Part shown: piece after piece, positions 24,144-32,429 of the stretch | How the letters are laid out: each line of letters begins with the position of its first letter | Position numbering within the stretch: position 1 is the first letter of the stretch | Assembly (NCBI GenBank): GCA_947454705.1 | Contig: CANGKZ010000044.1 | Location: 1 to 39,533, forward strand | DNA length: 39,533 nucleotides | Reading direction: 5' to 3' | Origin: Verrucomicrobiota bacterium | GTDB taxonomy: Bacteria; Verrucomicrobiota; Verrucomicrobiia; Limisphaerales; UBA9464 | Position numbers and translations under genes: made by a program | The notes under the pieces: model-generated | What the model was told of the DNA's origin: nothing | Database searches by the model: none | What the model saw: only the letters and a program-made list of their open reading frames with translations

Positions 24144-24515
24144 GGGGAGCGGCAGTTAAAGGGTTGAAAAGTTGAAGCGTTGAAGGGGAGGAGGCCGATC
24201 TTTTCACACGTTCGGAGTACCGCGTTTACGCGGCTCTGCTGTTGGGCGGATGGATTCAGCAGTGGGGTAGAATATCACCCCGGACGATTTCACCTGCGCC
24301 TCCCTGAACCGTCTGAAGACGGGACTCCAAGCGAATGAGAAAACCCTCGCGGCAGCGTCGAGTTCCCCAGTTCCCCTTCAACGGTTCAACTTTTCAACCC
24401 TTCAACCGCCGCCGTTCGCCCGAAGGGCCGAAGTCGGCCGGGCCGCCTGCGGCCCAGTTTCTTTTCCCTAGGGGATTGCGGCACCGGGTTCCTTGGGTTA
24501 CCCATCGGCCGCTTT
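24144..24515. repeat. Large palindromic repeat region around VR-B copy 3
   Basis: Left to right: three period-8 NGTTGAAN units (24162-24185), VR-B (24205-24356), then four period-8 TTCAACNN units (24377-24408). The two flanking arrays are complementary, so the whole of about 24162-24408 can fold back on itself. The last 100 bp before the ABC operon carries a GC-rich stretch (GGCCGAAGTCGGCC-like palindrome near 24425-24440) and no clear promoter. Confidence 0.7.
24205..24356. repeat. VR-B hairpin element, copy 3 (152 bp)
   Basis: Same orientation and length as 7163-7314. It begins CACACGTTCGGAGTACCGCG and carries the CCGCGTTTACGCGG and CCGTCTGAAGACGG hairpins. It ends GACTCCAAGCGAATGAG plus AAAACCCTCGCGGCAGC. 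The middle about 70 bp differs from copy 1, while the hairpin ends are nearly identical. Confidence 0.8.
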
Positions 24516-25196
24516 ATGGCGGCCGAACCCATCGTGGTCATCCGGGAGTTGACCAAGTCCTATCTCCAGGGAGATCTCAACGTCACCGCCCTTAACGGGG
24601 TCTCGCTCGACATCCTCCCCGGGGAGTTTGTCGTTCTCATGGGGCCATCCGGCTCCGGTAAATCCACGTTGCTCCACATCATCGCGGGCATCGATCGCCC
24701 GACGTCGGGCTCCGCGATGATCCAGGGCATCAACATCGCGAACCTCAACGAATCCCAGCTCGCCGACTGGCGGAATCAAAACGTCGGGTTCGTCTTCCAG
24801 AGCTTCAATCTCATCCCGGTTCTCACCGCGGCGGAAAACGTCGAACTGCCGCTGTTGCTGACCGACCTCAGTTCGGCCGAGCGACGCAAGCAGGTCGCCA
24901 CCGCGCTGGATCTGGTGGGCCTGGCCGATCGCGGACATCACCGGCCGGATCAGATGTCGGGCGGTCAGCAGCAGCGCGTTGCCATCGCCCGTGCGCTCGT
25001 GACGGATCCTGCGTTGATCGTGGCCGATGAACCCACGGGCAATCTCGATGCGAAATCCGCGGGCGACGTCCTCGCCATCCTGCAGTCGCTCAGCCGCGAC
25101 GCGGGCAAGACCGTGATCATGGTCACGCACGATCCCAAGTCGGCCGCGTACGGAAGCCGCAGTCTGCATCTGGAGAAGGGGGAGATCACCGCATGA
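24516..25196 (+). CDS. ABC transporter ATP-binding protein, MacB/LolD type
   Basis: A 226-residue ATPase subunit. Walker A GPSGSGKST at 43-51, Q-loop Q95, signature SGGQQ at 148-152, Walker B LIVADE at 167-172 and switch H205 are all intact. The subtype (FVFQSFNLIP, DEPTGNLD) is that of ATPases driving FtsX/MacB-fold permeases that move peptides, macrolides or lipoproteins by mechanotransmission rather than by a channel. Its stop overlaps the start of the permease at 25193 by 4 nt (ATGA), showing translational coupling. First gene of a four-gene operon to 28756. Confidence 0.9.
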   Translation: MAAEPIVVIRELTKSYLQGDLNVTALNGVSLDILPGEFVVLMGPSGSGKSTLLHIIAGIDRPTSGSAMIQGINIANLNESQLADWRNQNVGFVFQSFNLIPVLTAAENVELPLLLTDLSSAERRKQVATALDLVGLADRGHHRPDQMSGGQQQRVAIARALVTDPALIVADEPTGNLDAKSAGDVLAILQSLSRDAGKTVIMVTHDPKSAAYGSRSLHLEKGEITA

Positions 25197-26338
25197 CCCT
25201 GACTTCCTTCGTTGTGAAGAACGCGCTCCGCAACCGGCGGCGCGCTGCGCTCACCATCATCAGCGTGGCCATCAGTTGCGGCCTGCTGGTGACGCTGCTC
25301 ACGCTCCAGCGCGAGCTGACCATTCCGCCCGAGAGCGAAGCCGCATCGCTGCGAATCATCGCGCGCAACAAGGTGTCGCTTGCCCAGCCGCTGCCGGCGA
25401 AACAGCTCTCCACCATCGAAAAAATTCCCGGCGTGGTGGCGGTGTCGCCCTTCACGTTCTTCGGCGGAAACTTTCGCGAGGAAACGGTGACCAGCTTTGC
25501 CCAGTTTGCGGTGGATCCGGTGCGGTTCCGAAATCTGATCATCGAGGGACGCATTGCGGAGGGCAGCTACGACGACTTCATCAACGACCGCACCTCGTGC
25601 TTTGTCGGGGCCGATACGATGAAACGTTATGGATTGAAGATCGGGGATCGGATGCGGTTCACCGGCACGTTTTATCCGGTGGATTTGGATCTCAAGATCA
25701 TCGCCGTATACCAGGGCACGGTGGATGACCGCGGCGTGTTTTTTCATCACAAGCTGCTGGATGAATTGATGGGCAATCCCGGAACCGTCGGTACTTGGTA
25801 TCTGCGGGTGGCTTCGGCCGAGGCTTCCAACGAAGTGATCGCACGCGTAAACGAGGCCTTCGCCAACACCTCGGCCGAGGTCCGCGCGGAGACGGAGCGG
25901 GCGTTCCAAATGGGATTCATCAGCATGCTCGGCAATGTGAAACTCCTGATCGGATCGGTGAGCTCGGTGGTGGTGTTCACTTTGCTGCTGGTGACGGTCA
26001 GCACCATGAGTATGGCGGTCCGCGAGCGCTTCCGGGAGCTGGCGGTGCTGAAGGCGCTGGGGTTCCGTCGACGCGAACTCTTCAGCTTCATTCTGGCGGA
26101 GAGCTTTGGTCTGGCCCTGTTGGGGGGATCGATCGGGATTTTCGGGGCCTGGGCCCTCTGGACCGGAATTGATCTGCAAAAGCTCACCAACGGCTTCCTT
26201 CTCTACTTCGAAGTCACCCCGCGGATCATGGCCACGGGGGGCGTGGTGGCGGTGTTCCTGGGCATTGTGTCGGCCATCAGTCCATCGATCGCCGTCGCCC
26301 GCCTCAGCGTCGTCCAGGGCCTCAAAACGCTGGATTGA
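25193..26338 (+). CDS. FtsX/MacB-fold ABC permease 1
   Basis: A 381-residue permease subunit. It has an N-terminal helix (about 12-35, after KNALRNRRRAAL), a periplasmic MacB-like core domain (about 40-250), and three C-terminal helices (about 265-290, 310-335, 343-370). The VRERFRELAVLKALGFRRRELFSFIL loop is the conserved cytoplasmic coupling segment between helices 2 and 3. It is translationally coupled to the ATPase. It is separated from permease 2 by 199 bp containing a VR-C repeat. Confidence 0.9.
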   Translation: MTLTSFVVKNALRNRRRAALTIISVAISCGLLVTLLTLQRELTIPPESEAASLRIIARNKVSLAQPLPAKQLSTIEKIPGVVAVSPFTFFGGNFREETVTSFAQFAVDPVRFRNLIIEGRIAEGSYDDFINDRTSCFVGADTMKRYGLKIGDRMRFTGTFYPVDLDLKIIAVYQGTVDDRGVFFHHKLLDELMGNPGTVGTWYLRVASAEASNEVIARVNEAFANTSAEVRAETERAFQMGFISMLGNVKLLIGSVSSVVVFTLLLVTVSTMSMAVRERFRELAVLKALGFRRRELFSFILAESFGLALLGGSIGIFGAWALWTGIDLQKLTNGFLLYFEVTPRIMATGGVVAVFLGIVSAISPSIAVARLSVVQGLKTLD

Positions 26339-26347
26339 GCCGAATTT

Positions 26348-26493
26348 GAAACCACAGATGGACACGGATGCACACAGATTGAGAGGCAGCTCATTTGAGG
26401 CGCGGAGTGTGCTCGGCACCTCTGTGATTCGAACCGATGTGGTGTCACTTCCTCTTCGGGAAATCTGTGTCCATCTGTGTTCATCTGTGGTTG
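26348..26493. repeat. VR-C palindromic repeat, copy 4, inside an operon
   Basis: GAAACCACAGATGGACACGG at the left and CATCTGTGTTCATCTGTGG at the right form inverted arms around about 90 bp. It lies between two permease genes of one transporter. The transcript would form a long hairpin here, which could stop, slow or protect the mRNA and so set the ratio of upstream to downstream subunits. Confidence 0.8.
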
Positions 26494-26537
26494 ATCTTCC
26501 GGTCTGGGGAAATCGTTGAGCAATTCGTGTTTGAGTT

Positions 26538-27719
26538 ATGGCACTTCCATTAAAGTACAACTACCGCAACGTGCTGGTTCGGTGGCGATCCACGTTGTCC
26601 ACCGTACTGGGGATTGCGCTCGTGGTGGCGGTGTTTGTGCTCCTGCGCGGGCTCGCCCGCGGGATCGAGAGCACCAATGGCAACACGGGCGATCCGCGGA
26701 ACATTCTCGTGGTTCGCAAGGGCTCCCAGGCGGAGTCGGGAAGCCTCGTTTCGCGCGACCATTACCGCACCGTGCAGTTCCTCGACGGCGTGGCGCGCAA
26801 TGCCGCCGGAGAGCCGGTCGTGTCGGCCGAGTTGGTCATGATTGTCAGTGCGGCCCGACGCGGCGCGCCCGGGGAGGCGAACACGCTGCTGCGGGGCATC
26901 ACCGCGCGGGGCATGGAGCTGCGGCCGCAGGTCACGTTGGTGGACGGACGCTGGTTCACCCCGGGCCGACGCGAGGTGGTGGTGGCCCGTCGTCTTGCAG
27001 GTCGGTTCCAAGGCTTCGAGGTCGGCGGCACGTTCAAGGCTGGGGCGGAACGCCTCACGGTGGTGGGGCACTTTGACGGCACCGGCAGTGCGTTTGATTC
27101 GGAAGCGTGGATGGATGCCGATGAGTGCCGTTCCATTTTTGATCGCGACATGTATTCCAGCCTCCTTCTGCGCCCGGCGGATGAGGCGTCGGCCAAGCAG
27201 TTGATCGACCGGATTCAAAACGACAAACGTCTCTCCCTCCGGGTCGAGCGCGAGGTGGATTATTACGCGAAACAAACCATGACCGCGGTGCCGATCAAAT
27301 ACCTCGCCGGCTTCCTGGGAATCGCGATGTCGATCGGAGCCGTATTCGCCGCCATGAACACCATGTACGCCAGCGTGGCTTCGCGGACGCGCGAGATCGG
27401 CACGCTGCGGGTGCTCGGGTTCTCCCGGCGCGCCGTGGTGGCCTGTTTCCTGATCGAGGGTTCGCTTCTGGCCATGATTGGCGGGGTGGTGGGATCGGTC
27501 CTGGCCTGGGCCGTGTATGCCTATGTGGTGGTGCGGGGAATCACTTTTGGAACGCTGGATTTTCAGTCGTTCGCCGAGACGGTGTTTCAATTTCGGGTCA
27601 CTCCCGACCTCATGGTGCTCGGAGTGATCTTCTCCGCCTGCATTGGATTTGCCGGCAGCCTGCTTCCGGCGCTGCGTGCCTCGCGTCTGCCCGTGATTTC
27701 CGCCCTTAAATCCCTATGA
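26538..27719 (+). CDS. FtsX/MacB-fold ABC permease 2
   Basis: A 393-residue permease, same fold as permease 1 but a different sequence. N-terminal helix about 15-37 (LSTVLGIALVVAVFVLLRGLARGIE), periplasmic domain about 40-260, C-terminal helices about 258-280, 308-335 and 350-380. SRTREIGTLRVLGFSRRAVVACFLIEGSLLAMIGG is the coupling region. The two permeases probably make a heterodimer served by the single ATPase. The stop overlaps the adaptor start by 4 nt (ATGA). Confidence 0.9.
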   Translation: MALPLKYNYRNVLVRWRSTLSTVLGIALVVAVFVLLRGLARGIESTNGNTGDPRNILVVRKGSQAESGSLVSRDHYRTVQFLDGVARNAAGEPVVSAELVMIVSAARRGAPGEANTLLRGITARGMELRPQVTLVDGRWFTPGRREVVVARRLAGRFQGFEVGGTFKAGAERLTVVGHFDGTGSAFDSEAWMDADECRSIFDRDMYSSLLLRPADEASAKQLIDRIQNDKRLSLRVEREVDYYAKQTMTAVPIKYLAGFLGIAMSIGAVFAAMNTMYASVASRTREIGTLRVLGFSRRAVVACFLIEGSLLAMIGGVVGSVLAWAVYAYVVVRGITFGTLDFQSFAETVFQFRVTPDLMVLGVIFSACIGFAGSLLPALRASRLPVISALKSL

Positions 27720-28756
27720 CCGACGACAAGTTGAAACAGCTCCGCATCGCCTCCGAGCGGAAGCAGCGCCCCCAGGGCGGATTCTGGATTCTCCTCGGGG
27801 TGGTGGCCGCCATCACGCTCGTGGTGGTGTATTTCGCCATTCCGCGCGCCTCGGATTCGGTCCGGTCCGGCATGACCTCGAGTCGCGACGCCAAAGACAA
27901 GGATAAGGACAAGTCCAAGGCGGGATCGTCGGCTTCGTCTGCGTCGACCGGTTCCGGCACGGGCGAGGGCACCAATTCCACCGCCGGGAGTTCCGCGGCA
28001 GCGTCGGGGCGGATCCCGGGCTCCATCCTCACCGCCAGCGGCTACATCGTGAACCGCGAGCGCATTGAGATCAGCCCGCGGTTCATGGGCGTGGTGAAGT
28101 GGATTGGCGTGAATAAGGGCGACAGTGTCACGAACGGGCAGGTGATGGTGCTGCTCGATGATTCCGAATATCGCGCCCGGCTGGCCGAAGTGGATGGCCA
28201 ACTTGCGGTCGCGCGCGTGGCCGTGGAGCGGGCGCAGGTGGATTTGAAACGCGCTGAGGATCTGGTGGGCAAGAAGGTGGAAATGCAGAAGATGCTCGAC
28301 GACGCCCGGCTCGCCTACAGCTCGGCCGAGGCGCAGCTCAAGCCGCTGATGGGATCGCGCAAGCTGATCGAGACGTATCTGGATTGGTGCGTGATCCGGT
28401 CACCCGTGAACGGCGTGGTGCTGGAGAAGCTGGTGGATCCGAACGAACTGGTGACTCCGCAATCCTTCGGTGGCACGCGGGGCCCGAGCACGGCGCTGGT
28501 GGCGGTGGCGGATCCGAAGGACCTCCAGGTGGAGATTGATCTCGGGGAGTCAGACCTGCCCAAGGTGTCGCTCGGACAGAAGTGCAAGGTGAGTCCGGTG
28601 GCGTTCCGCGACCACGTGTACGATGGCGTGGTGGTCGAGCGCGCGCCCGAGGGCAGCCGTCAGAAGGGAACCATCCAACTCAAGGTGCAGATCCTGAATC
28701 CGGACCGTTTCCTGACCCCGGAGCTGAGCGCGAATGTGGATTTTCTGAAGGAGTGA
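27716..28756 (+). CDS. HlyD/MacA-type membrane-fusion adaptor
   Basis: A 346-residue periplasmic adaptor anchored by one helix (about 21-43). A long low-complexity linker (about 55-103; Lys/Asp repeats then Ser/Gly/Thr-rich) separates it from the functional part. Next come the biotinyl-lipoyl-like half (RFMGVVKWIGVNKGDSVTNGQ and LDDSEYRARL), a coiled-coil hairpin (about 160-220), the second lipoyl half (SPVNGVVLEKLVDPNELV) and a beta-barrel domain. Such adaptors bridge an inner-membrane ABC pump to an outer-membrane channel; no TolC-like gene is in the window. Coupled to permease 2. Confidence 0.9.
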   Translation: MTDDKLKQLRIASERKQRPQGGFWILLGVVAAITLVVVYFAIPRASDSVRSGMTSSRDAKDKDKDKSKAGSSASSASTGSGTGEGTNSTAGSSAAASGRIPGSILTASGYIVNRERIEISPRFMGVVKWIGVNKGDSVTNGQVMVLLDDSEYRARLAEVDGQLAVARVAVERAQVDLKRAEDLVGKKVEMQKMLDDARLAYSSAEAQLKPLMGSRKLIETYLDWCVIRSPVNGVVLEKLVDPNELVTPQSFGGTRGPSTALVAVADPKDLQVEIDLGESDLPKVSLGQKCKVSPVAFRDHVYDGVVVERAPEGSRQKGTIQLKVQILNPDRFLTPELSANVDFLKE

Positions 28757-28776
28757 GGGACCGCACTGAGAGTGGA

Positions 28777-29014
28777 GGGGGGGATGCACAACCTGATGCT
28801 GGATGCTGGATGCAAGCGATGGATCCTGCGCATCCGGCCCAATGGATGTTCGGGGGAGTTTCTGAATGCCGGCTGATCCGCCTCGTCCCCTCGGCGGCTA
28901 CGAAGCCCGAATGCATCGTGGTTCGCCGCCGTCCGTTGGACTTTGGCCTTTGGACTTCGTGGTCTTCCCGACTCCTTCTTGCCGTTCTTGGGACGGAGGA
29001 TCAGGGTTTCGCGC
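28777..29014. repeat. Spacer with GATGCTG array, VR-A half copy and TTGGACT array
   Basis: Contains GATGCTG heptamers (28795-28813), the VR-A right half (28828-28901), then three TTGG(A/C)CT heptamers (28936-28956). No gene. GGACGGAGG at about 28991-28999 lies near the next start and may be its ribosome binding region. Confidence 0.7.
28828..28901. repeat. VR-A right-half copy (74 bp)
   Basis: GCGCATCCGGCCCAATGGA at the left, GGCTGATCCGCCTCGTCCCC then TCGGCGGCTAC at the right. Same truncated form as 17384-17455. Confidence 0.75.
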
Positions 29015-30433
29015 ATGCGGATCTCCTCCCTGGTTTCCCTCGCCGCGGTTGCCTTTCCCCTCGTTCTCTCCTGCGCCGCGCCGGCCCGGGCTGCGGAGTT
29101 CTCCCAGGAACAGAAAGCCTGGCTCGCCAAGGCACATCGATTCGAACGCAAGGGCTGGACGTATCTGCACATCGAGGGCGATGGCGCATCGCGCGGATTC
29201 CAGCACGGTTATCTCCTCAGCCACGAGATTGCGGAACAGCTCCGCGTGCACCGGCGTGTGTGGGAGTACAACAGCGGAATGACCTGGCCCTGGCTGGTAT
29301 CGCGCGCCGCCGAGTTGATGACGCCCAAGGTGGATGCGGAGAATCTCGCCGAAATCGACGGCATCGTTGCGGGGATGAAGGCCGCTGGGATTCCCACCAC
29401 GCGGGATGAAATCGTGGCCTACAACGCGCAGCTGGAGTTCGAGGGGTACTGGTGGCCCAAGGAAAAGAAACGCCTCGAGGACGACCACGCCAACGCGATC
29501 AAGGAACGTTGCAGCGCGTTCATTGCCACCGGGTCGTGGACGGCCGATCACCGAATCGTGATGGGGCACAACACCATGTTCGATTACACCGAGGCGGTTG
29601 CGAATGTGGTGCTCGACATCGTGCCGGCCAAGGGGCGCCGGATCCTCATGCAAACGCAGCCGGGGTTCATCCACAGCGGGACCGACTTCTTTGTCACTTC
29701 GGCGGGGCTGGTGGGGTGCGAGACCACGATTGGGAACTTCTCCAGTTTTGATACCAACGGGATTCCCGAGTTCGTTCGGTTTCGCCGGGCAACGCAAGAT
29801 GCCGGATCCTTGGCGGAATGGACCACGATCATGCGGATCGGCAACAACGGCGGCTACGCCAACGCCTGGTTGCTCGGCGATGTGAACACGGGCGAGATCG
29901 CTCGACTGGAGCTGGGGCTGAAGTTTGTGGCGTACCAGTCCACCAAGGACGGCTACTTCGCCGGGTCCAATGTGGCGGAAGACACGGCGCTGTTGCGGCT
30001 GGAGACCGAGCGGAGTCCGACCGATATCCGTCAATCCTCGGCGGCGCGTCGGGTGCGGTGGAAGCAGTTGATGTCGGAGAACAAAGGACGCATCACGGCG
30101 AAGTCCGCGGAGCGATTTCTGGCCGACGACTACGACGTTTACTTGGGCAAGCGCAACCCCGGAGCACGGACGCTGTGTGGACACTTTGAGCTCGATCCCT
30201 CGCAGTTCGGCGGGCATGCGGAGCCGTTCTCTCCGGCGGGCACGTTCGATGGCAAGGTGGTGGATTCAGCGATGGCGAAGCAGATGCGTTTTGTGGGCCG
30301 CTGGGGCTCGGCGGACGGGATGCCATTTAGTGCATCGAAGTTCCTGAAGGCGCACCCGCAATACGACTGGCAGGAGGGAATTCTCAAAGACCGTCCGAGC
30401 CAGCCCTGGGTGGAGTTCCGCGCGGGGGAATGA
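29015..30433 (+). CDS. Exported C45-type Ntn-hydrolase / phospholipase B-like
   Basis: A 472-residue protein with a signal peptide (about 1-26). A lipobox-like VLSC at 17-20 leaves lipoprotein export possible. The domain resembles the C45 peptidase/acyl-CoA:6-APA acyltransferase and phospholipase B-like Ntn-hydrolases: ERCSAFIATGSWTADHRIVMGHN gives the likely nucleophile C166, exposed after self-cleavage between R165 and C166. HIEGDGASRGFQHGYLLSHEI (52-72) is the family's N-terminal block, and GLVGCETTIGNFSSFDTNGIPE forms part of the active-site region. Substrate unknown; amide bonds of lipids, bile-type amides or peptides are possible. Start ATG 29015; the longer frame from 28943 reads through repeats. 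Confidence 0.8.
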   Translation: MRISSLVSLAAVAFPLVLSCAAPARAAEFSQEQKAWLAKAHRFERKGWTYLHIEGDGASRGFQHGYLLSHEIAEQLRVHRRVWEYNSGMTWPWLVSRAAELMTPKVDAENLAEIDGIVAGMKAAGIPTTRDEIVAYNAQLEFEGYWWPKEKKRLEDDHANAIKERCSAFIATGSWTADHRIVMGHNTMFDYTEAVANVVLDIVPAKGRRILMQTQPGFIHSGTDFFVTSAGLVGCETTIGNFSSFDTNGIPEFVRFRRATQDAGSLAEWTTIMRIGNNGGYANAWLLGDVNTGEIARLELGLKFVAYQSTKDGYFAGSNVAEDTALLRLETERSPTDIRQSSAARRVRWKQLMSENKGRITAKSAERFLADDYDVYLGKRNPGARTLCGHFELDPSQFGGHAEPFSPAGTFDGKVVDSAMAKQMRFVGRWGSADGMPFSASKFLKAHPQYDWQEGILKDRPSQPWVEFRAGE

Positions 30434-30628
30434 GAAATTTGGAAATCAGGAAACTGAACCGAAGAGGCGGGGAAATCGAATCTCGGAGATCGGAGATCGC
30501 AGATCGAAAGAAATCCCAGAGGCACGTGAGAAATTTGGAGAGATGCTGGATGCTGGATTGGCTGGGTTTGCCTTTTTTCCTGCTTTCCTGCTTTCCAAAT
30601 TCACTCCCCCCAGCGGCGGATTTCCTGC
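30434..30628. repeat. Heptamer and octamer arrays between convergent genes
   Basis: TCGGAGA/TCGCAGA heptamers (30483-30503), two GATGCTG heptamers (30542-30555) and two and a half TTTCCTGC octamers (30576-30598) running into CCAAATTCACTCCCC. Three repeat types sit in under 200 bp, next to the stop of the ABC permease gene. Confidence 0.75.
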
Positions 30629-31471
30629 TTACGACTTGATGTCGCGCACTTGGAAGGCGGTCGCACCGATCACGAAGAAGGTGACGTTGAACCCCAGCAG
30701 CAGGCTCAGGGATTCCGTCATGCGGGACCACGGAATCGGCTGCAGGAACACCCACTGCCACGCATTCAGGTGATGGGTGATGAACCAAGTTCGGTACTCC
30801 TGGAACCAGGGAATGTTCATCAGCACGAAGTTCGCAAAGAGGAACGACAGCGCCAGCACGGTGGCCGCGGCGGGCTTCATGTTGAAGCAGGAGAACACGA
30901 AGGCCATGCCCATCACGGTGATGGCTTTCGAACACAACACCACGTGCGCAAGCAGGTAGTGGCGCAGGCCATCGCCGGGCGTGAAGAGCGTGAAGCCCGG
31001 GCCTTCTCCAAGCTGTGTCGCAAAGAGCCCGCCCTGTGGAAACCAGAGCGACGCGAAGGCCCATCCAAACAGTCCGAGCGAGAGCGACAGCACGATCGAA
31101 AACAGCGCGCCGGCAAGCCACTTCAGCGTCAGCAGCCGCAGACGTGAGATCGGCCGCGACAGGATCATTCGCAGCGTTCCGTCCTCGGCTTCCTTGGCCA
31201 CGAGGTCCCCGCCAATCAACGCGCCGTACAGCGGCAGCAGCAGGTAGGCGATGGGGATCACCACCTGCGTGGCGATGGTGATCGAGGTGAGAAACTCGGT
31301 GACCGGATATCCTCCGCCTTCGAGCGCGCGTCGCATCCCGCCGGTGGCATTGCTGAAGCGGAACATCAGGATGATGACGTTCTGCGCGAGGAGGAAGGCC
31401 CCGAAGCCGATATAAGTCCGCTTCTTTCCGAAGAGCTTCCACAGCTCGTGTTTGAACTGATTGAGGAACAT
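30629..31471 (-). CDS. ABC-2 type transporter permease
   Basis: A 280-residue integral membrane permease. It begins FLNQFKHELWKLFGKKRTYIGF, typical of ABC-2 permeases, then about six hydrophobic segments. The YGALIGGDLVAKEAEDGTLRMILSRPISRLRLLTLKWLAG block is the conserved elbow/loop of this family. Downstream (3') partner of the ATPase ending at 31500. ATG 31471 is chosen; an upstream ATG at 31543 adds a Pro/Arg-rich stretch overlapping the ATPase gene. Substrate unknown; NosY/GldF-like export or protein secretion roles are known for relatives. Confidence 0.85.
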   Translation of the reverse strand: MFLNQFKHELWKLFGKKRTYIGFGAFLLAQNVIILMFRFSNATGGMRRALEGGGYPVTEFLTSITIATQVVIPIAYLLLPLYGALIGGDLVAKEAEDGTLRMILSRPISRLRLLTLKWLAGALFSIVLSLSLGLFGWAFASLWFPQGGLFATQLGEGPGFTLFTPGDGLRHYLLAHVVLCSKAITVMGMAFVFSCFNMKPAAATVLALSFLFANFVLMNIPWFQEYRTWFITHHLNAWQWVFLQPIPWSRMTESLSLLLGFNVTFFVIGATAFQVRDIKS

Positions 31472-31499
31472 GGGGCAGGGGAGAGTGGGGCGGTCGGAA

Positions 31500-32429
31500 T
31501 CAGGACTCGGACGACGCAGCTGCGACAGCCGGAGCGGTGGCACGGGAGCGAACCAGCGATAGATAAAATCCCTCGAGCGTCTGCCGTTCCGGGGTGAGTT
31601 CGTGGAGGGCGTGGCCGTGTTGAACGAGGTGTCGTGCGAGTTCGGCGGGCGTGGTGTTGGGAGCGAGTTCCACGCGGGATTCGCGGTCGTGTCCGGCGAT
31701 CAAACCAGCTGCGGTCAGCGTTGCCGTGGCGGCCGCAAAATCATCGGTTCCCAGCCGCACCCAAAGCGTTCCGGAGCGGGCTTCGCTGACCGTGCCATCA
31801 AACACTTTTTCCCCGCGGTGCATGACCGCGATGCGTGAACACAACTGCTCGACTTCCACCAGCAGGTGACTCGACAGAAGGATGGTCAATCCGAGCTCCC
31901 GGTGCAGACGCAGGATGGTGTGACGCATCTCGTGAATGCCCTCGGGATCGAGTCCGTTGGTGGGTTCGTCGAGGATCAGCAGTTCGGGTCGCGGCAGGAG
32001 CGCTTGGGCCAGTGCGAGGCGCGCGCGCATGCCGTGCGAGTACGTGCGGACGAGGGATTGCTCGCGTCCGGTGAGTCCCACCCAATCCACGACCTCACGA
32101 ATGCGGGCATCGGCGGTGGGCGCGGTGTAGGCCGAGAGGATCTGCAGGTTCCGCCATCCGCTCAGGTAATCGTAGAACACCGGTGCCTCAAAAATGGCAC
32201 CCACGCGCGACAACGCCCGGGCGCGGTCGGCGAACACATCGTGTCCGCCAATGCGCAGCGTGCCGCCATCGGGCCAGACCTGTCCGAGCAGCATGCCGAT
32301 GGTGGTGCTTTTGCCGGCGCCGTTGTGACCGAGCAGGCCGAAGATCTCGCCGCGTTGAACCTCCAGATCGAGGTGACGCACGGCTGGGCGTCCGGCGAAG
32401 GCTTTGTGGATTCCGTCGATGCGTATCAT
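31500..32429 (-). CDS. ABC-2 type transporter ATP-binding protein
   Basis: A 309-residue ATPase: Walker A GHNGAGKS at 34-41, signature YSHGMRARL at 130-138, Walker B LLILDE at 150-155, H-loop SSH at 186-188. The C-terminal about 90 residues (from about 215) form an extra regulatory-type domain common in DrrA/CcmA-like ATPases. The start ATG overlaps the pseudopilin stop by 4 nt, so the pump and the pseudopilin are made from one transcript. Confidence 0.9.
   Translation of the reverse strand: MIRIDGIHKAFAGRPAVRHLDLEVQRGEIFGLLGHNGAGKSTTIGMLLGQVWPDGGTLRIGGHDVFADRARALSRVGAIFEAPVFYDYLSGWRNLQILSAYTAPTADARIREVVDWVGLTGREQSLVRTYSHGMRARLALAQALLPRPELLILDEPTNGLDPEGIHEMRHTILRLHRELGLTILLSSHLLVEVEQLCSRIAVMHRGEKVFDGTVSEARSGTLWVRLGTDDFAAATATLTAAGLIAGHDRESRVELAPNTTPAELARHLVQHGHALHELTPERQTLEGFYLSLVRSRATAPAVAAASSES

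Noticed and set aside
24965-26560. A 531-codon antisense frame over the ABC permease region
   Set aside because: It is a shadow of the conserved transporter genes and runs straight through the VR-C repeat.
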